A DNA stretch of 31,460 bases, from the NCBI GenBank assembly GCA_902493515.1, contig CABUPE010000027.1:1-31460 (forward strand), in the 5' to 3' direction. Shown piece after piece: positions 30,853 to 31,460 of this stretch. Source of the stretch: an uncultured Collinsella sp. (lineage in GTDB: Bacteria; Actinomycetota; Coriobacteriia; Coriobacteriales; Coriobacteriaceae). The position numbers and the translations under genes are program-made. Each line of letters starts with the position of its first letter. Position 1 is the stretch's first letter. The notes beneath the pieces were generated by a model that did no database searches, was not told where the DNA came from, and saw nothing but the letters and a program-made list of their open reading frames with translations.

Positions 30853-30900
30853 AGCCCCGTAAGCATGATTCCCCTAAGGAGAACACGCCTACGGGGCTTT
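30853..30900 (+). terminator. Hairpin after the flavoprotein gene (probable terminator)
   Basis: AGCCCCGTA (30853-30861) and TACGGGGCT (30890-30898) form a perfect 9-bp stem. The loop of 28 nt itself contains a sequence complementary to a downstream segment. A short TTTAG tail follows. It lies 47 nt beyond the stop at 30806. The weak T-run makes an intrinsic terminator only probable. Confidence 0.5.
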
Positions 30901-30902
30901 AG

Positions 30903-30927
30903 CCGTGTTTCCCTAAGGGAATCACGG
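30903..30927. repeat. Second hairpin, nested with the preceding one
   Basis: CCGTG-T-TTCCC (30903-30913) pairs with GGGAA-T-CACGG (30917-30927) around a TAA loop, with one T-T mismatch. Its left part is also complementary to the loop of the hairpin at 30853-30898, so the two structures compete. Confidence 0.55.
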
Positions 30928-30978
30928 TGCAGATTACTCAGCTCCGCGCCCCGACGGGTTCGACCCCATGCAAGGTTA

Positions 30979-31011
30979 ACAAAAAAGCGACCAGCCTAAG
31001 CCAGTCGCTTT
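30979..31011 (-). terminator. Rho-independent terminator of the tRNA operon
   Basis: On the minus strand AAAGCGACTGGC (complement of 31000-31011) pairs with GCTGGTCGCTTT (complement of 30984-30995) through two G-T wobbles, with a 4-nt loop, followed by a T-run (complement of AAAAAA at 30981-30986). It begins 14 nt after the last tRNA-Lys. Confidence 0.88.
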
Positions 31012-31021
31012 AACATGCTTT

Positions 31022-31097
31022 GGGTGGGCCGTCAGGGGGTCGAACCCTGGACCTTGGGATTAAGAGTCCCCTGCTCTACCAACTGAGCTAACGACCC
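31022..31097 (-). tRNA. tRNA-Lys (anticodon CTT), copy 1
   Basis: On the minus strand the acceptor GGGTCGT pairs with ACGGCCC, the D-arm is AGCTCAGTTGGTAGAGC, and the anticodon loop CTCTTAA gives CTT (Lys). The T-arm is CAGGG-TTCGACC-CCCTG. The 3' end after the discriminator A (31025) reads CCC, so CCA is not exactly encoded. It differs from copy 2 by one T-loop base (C instead of A). Third gene of the tRNA operon. Confidence 0.93.
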
Positions 31098-31101
31098 AAA
31101 G

Positions 31102-31127
31102 CTAAAGTCCGTTGTAGCGGACTTTAG
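31102..31127. repeat. Inverted repeat between the two tRNA-Lys genes
   Basis: CTAAAGTCCG (31102-31111) and CGGACTTTAG (31118-31127) are perfect 10-bp arms with a 6-nt loop, lying in the spacer between the two tRNA-Lys copies. It may help process the tRNA precursor or act as a leaky terminator. No T-run is present. Confidence 0.6.
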
Positions 31128-31140
31128 AGGAGATATCGTG

Positions 31141-31216
31141 TGGTGGGCCGTCAGGGGTTCGAACCCTGGACCTTGGGATTAAGAGTCCCCTGCTCTACCA
31201 ACTGAGCTAACGACCC
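31141..31216 (-). tRNA. tRNA-Lys (anticodon CTT), copy 2
   Basis: Same cloverleaf as copy 1 with the normal T-loop TTCGAAC. The acceptor stem GGGTCGT/ACGGCCC is followed by discriminator A and an encoded CCA (31141-31143). Anticodon loop CTCTTAA gives CTT (Lys, AAG codons). Middle gene of the operon. Confidence 0.95.
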
Positions 31217-31238
31217 GATATCAACACGAAGCAAGAAC

Positions 31239-31316
31239 TGGGGTGGGTAAAGGGACTCGAACCCTCGACCTACGGGACCACAACCCGTCGCTCTAGCCAA
31301 CTGAGCTACACCCACC
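31239..31316 (-). tRNA. tRNA-His (anticodon GTG)
   Basis: On the minus strand the acceptor GTGGGTG pairs with TACCCAC and is preceded by an encoded G-1 (31316) facing discriminator C73, the identity mark of tRNA-His. The anticodon loop TTGTGGT gives GTG. The T-arm GAGGG-TTCGAGT-CCCTT and an encoded CCA (31239-31241) are present. Promoter-proximal gene of the operon. Confidence 0.95.
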
Positions 31317-31342
31317 GTGTCCTGTGCGCTTCGCGCTCGACT

Positions 31343-31371
31343 ATTATTGCAAGGAACGCCACGCGATGCAA
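31343..31371 (-). promoter_or_regulatory. Promoter of the tRNA-His/Lys/Lys operon
   Basis: On the minus strand TTGCAT (complement of 31366-31371) and AATAAT (complement of 31343-31348) are separated by exactly 17 nt, placing transcription start some 20 nt before tRNA-His. An A+T-rich stretch with the inverted arms TTTTCAA and TTGAAAA (31379-31397) lies directly upstream, like an UP element of stable-RNA promoters. Confidence 0.65.
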
Positions 31372-31460
31372 GCCCCAATTTTCAAGAATTTTGAAAAGAG
31401 ATTTTCGCCTTGATTCTCATTTTCATTGCAACAGCCTCAGGACTCAGCGCAACGCGTTGC

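Overview
The window looks like a chromosomal segment of a high-G+C anaerobic actinobacterium of the class Coriobacteriia, most probably Collinsella or a close relative. This is inferred from strong G/C third-position codon use, secreted proteins with long arrays of YYF/GAM-type cell-wall-binding repeats, a complete SUF operon, a GGGtGRT gene pair and an LPXTG-type surface protein. No 16S gene is present, so the genus is an inference.

Layout. (1) Positions 1-4888, minus strand: three secreted proteins with cell-wall-binding repeats. They are a GH25 muramidase cut by the window edge, an NlpC/P60-like peptidase, and a repeat protein ending in a small His/Cys putative metal site. (2) 5132-6639, plus strand: a compact, visibly more A+T-rich two-gene cassette. 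It encodes a DUF4869-like small protein and a P-loop ATPase with a TOPRIM-like C-terminal half. It has its own promoter and is the best candidate here for an undescribed system. (3) 6636-13546, minus strand: five consecutive GT2 glycosyltransferase genes, followed by a divergent GlfT-like GT2 gene (13803-14822). Together these suggest surface polysaccharide assembly. (4) 14847-16643: a member of the AAA-ATPase-like/PD-(D/E)XK family whose active-site motifs look degenerate. (5) 16846-18663: a cell-wall-anchored protein with a lysozyme-like N-terminal domain and a long Ser/Asp/Lys-rich stalk. (6) 18792-19485: a HEPN/MNT toxin-antitoxin pair.

(7) 19494-25390: an IscR-like Rrf2 regulator divergent from sufC-sufB-sufD-sufS-sufU, a full Fe-S cluster assembly operon closed by a strong terminator. 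(8) 25391-27265: a gene-poor stretch around a RAYT/Y1-transposase-like gene that keeps its HUH motif but appears to lack the catalytic tyrosine. (9) 27266-29023: a NifU-like protein paired with a GGGtGRT-family protein, with strong ribosome-binding sites and biased codon use, followed by a terminator. (10) 29280-30806: a fumarate reductase/aspartate oxidase-type flavoprotein as a single gene. (11) 30853-30927: unusual nested inverted repeats. (12) 31022-31316, minus strand: a tRNA-His, tRNA-Lys, tRNA-Lys operon with a good promoter and terminator.

Functional themes are cell-envelope remodelling in the left half, Fe-S metabolism in the right half (Rrf2, SUF and NifU-like/GGGtGRT), and small stress or defence-like modules between them. 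Coordinates and motifs were read by eye. Family names come from recognised motifs and not from database searches.
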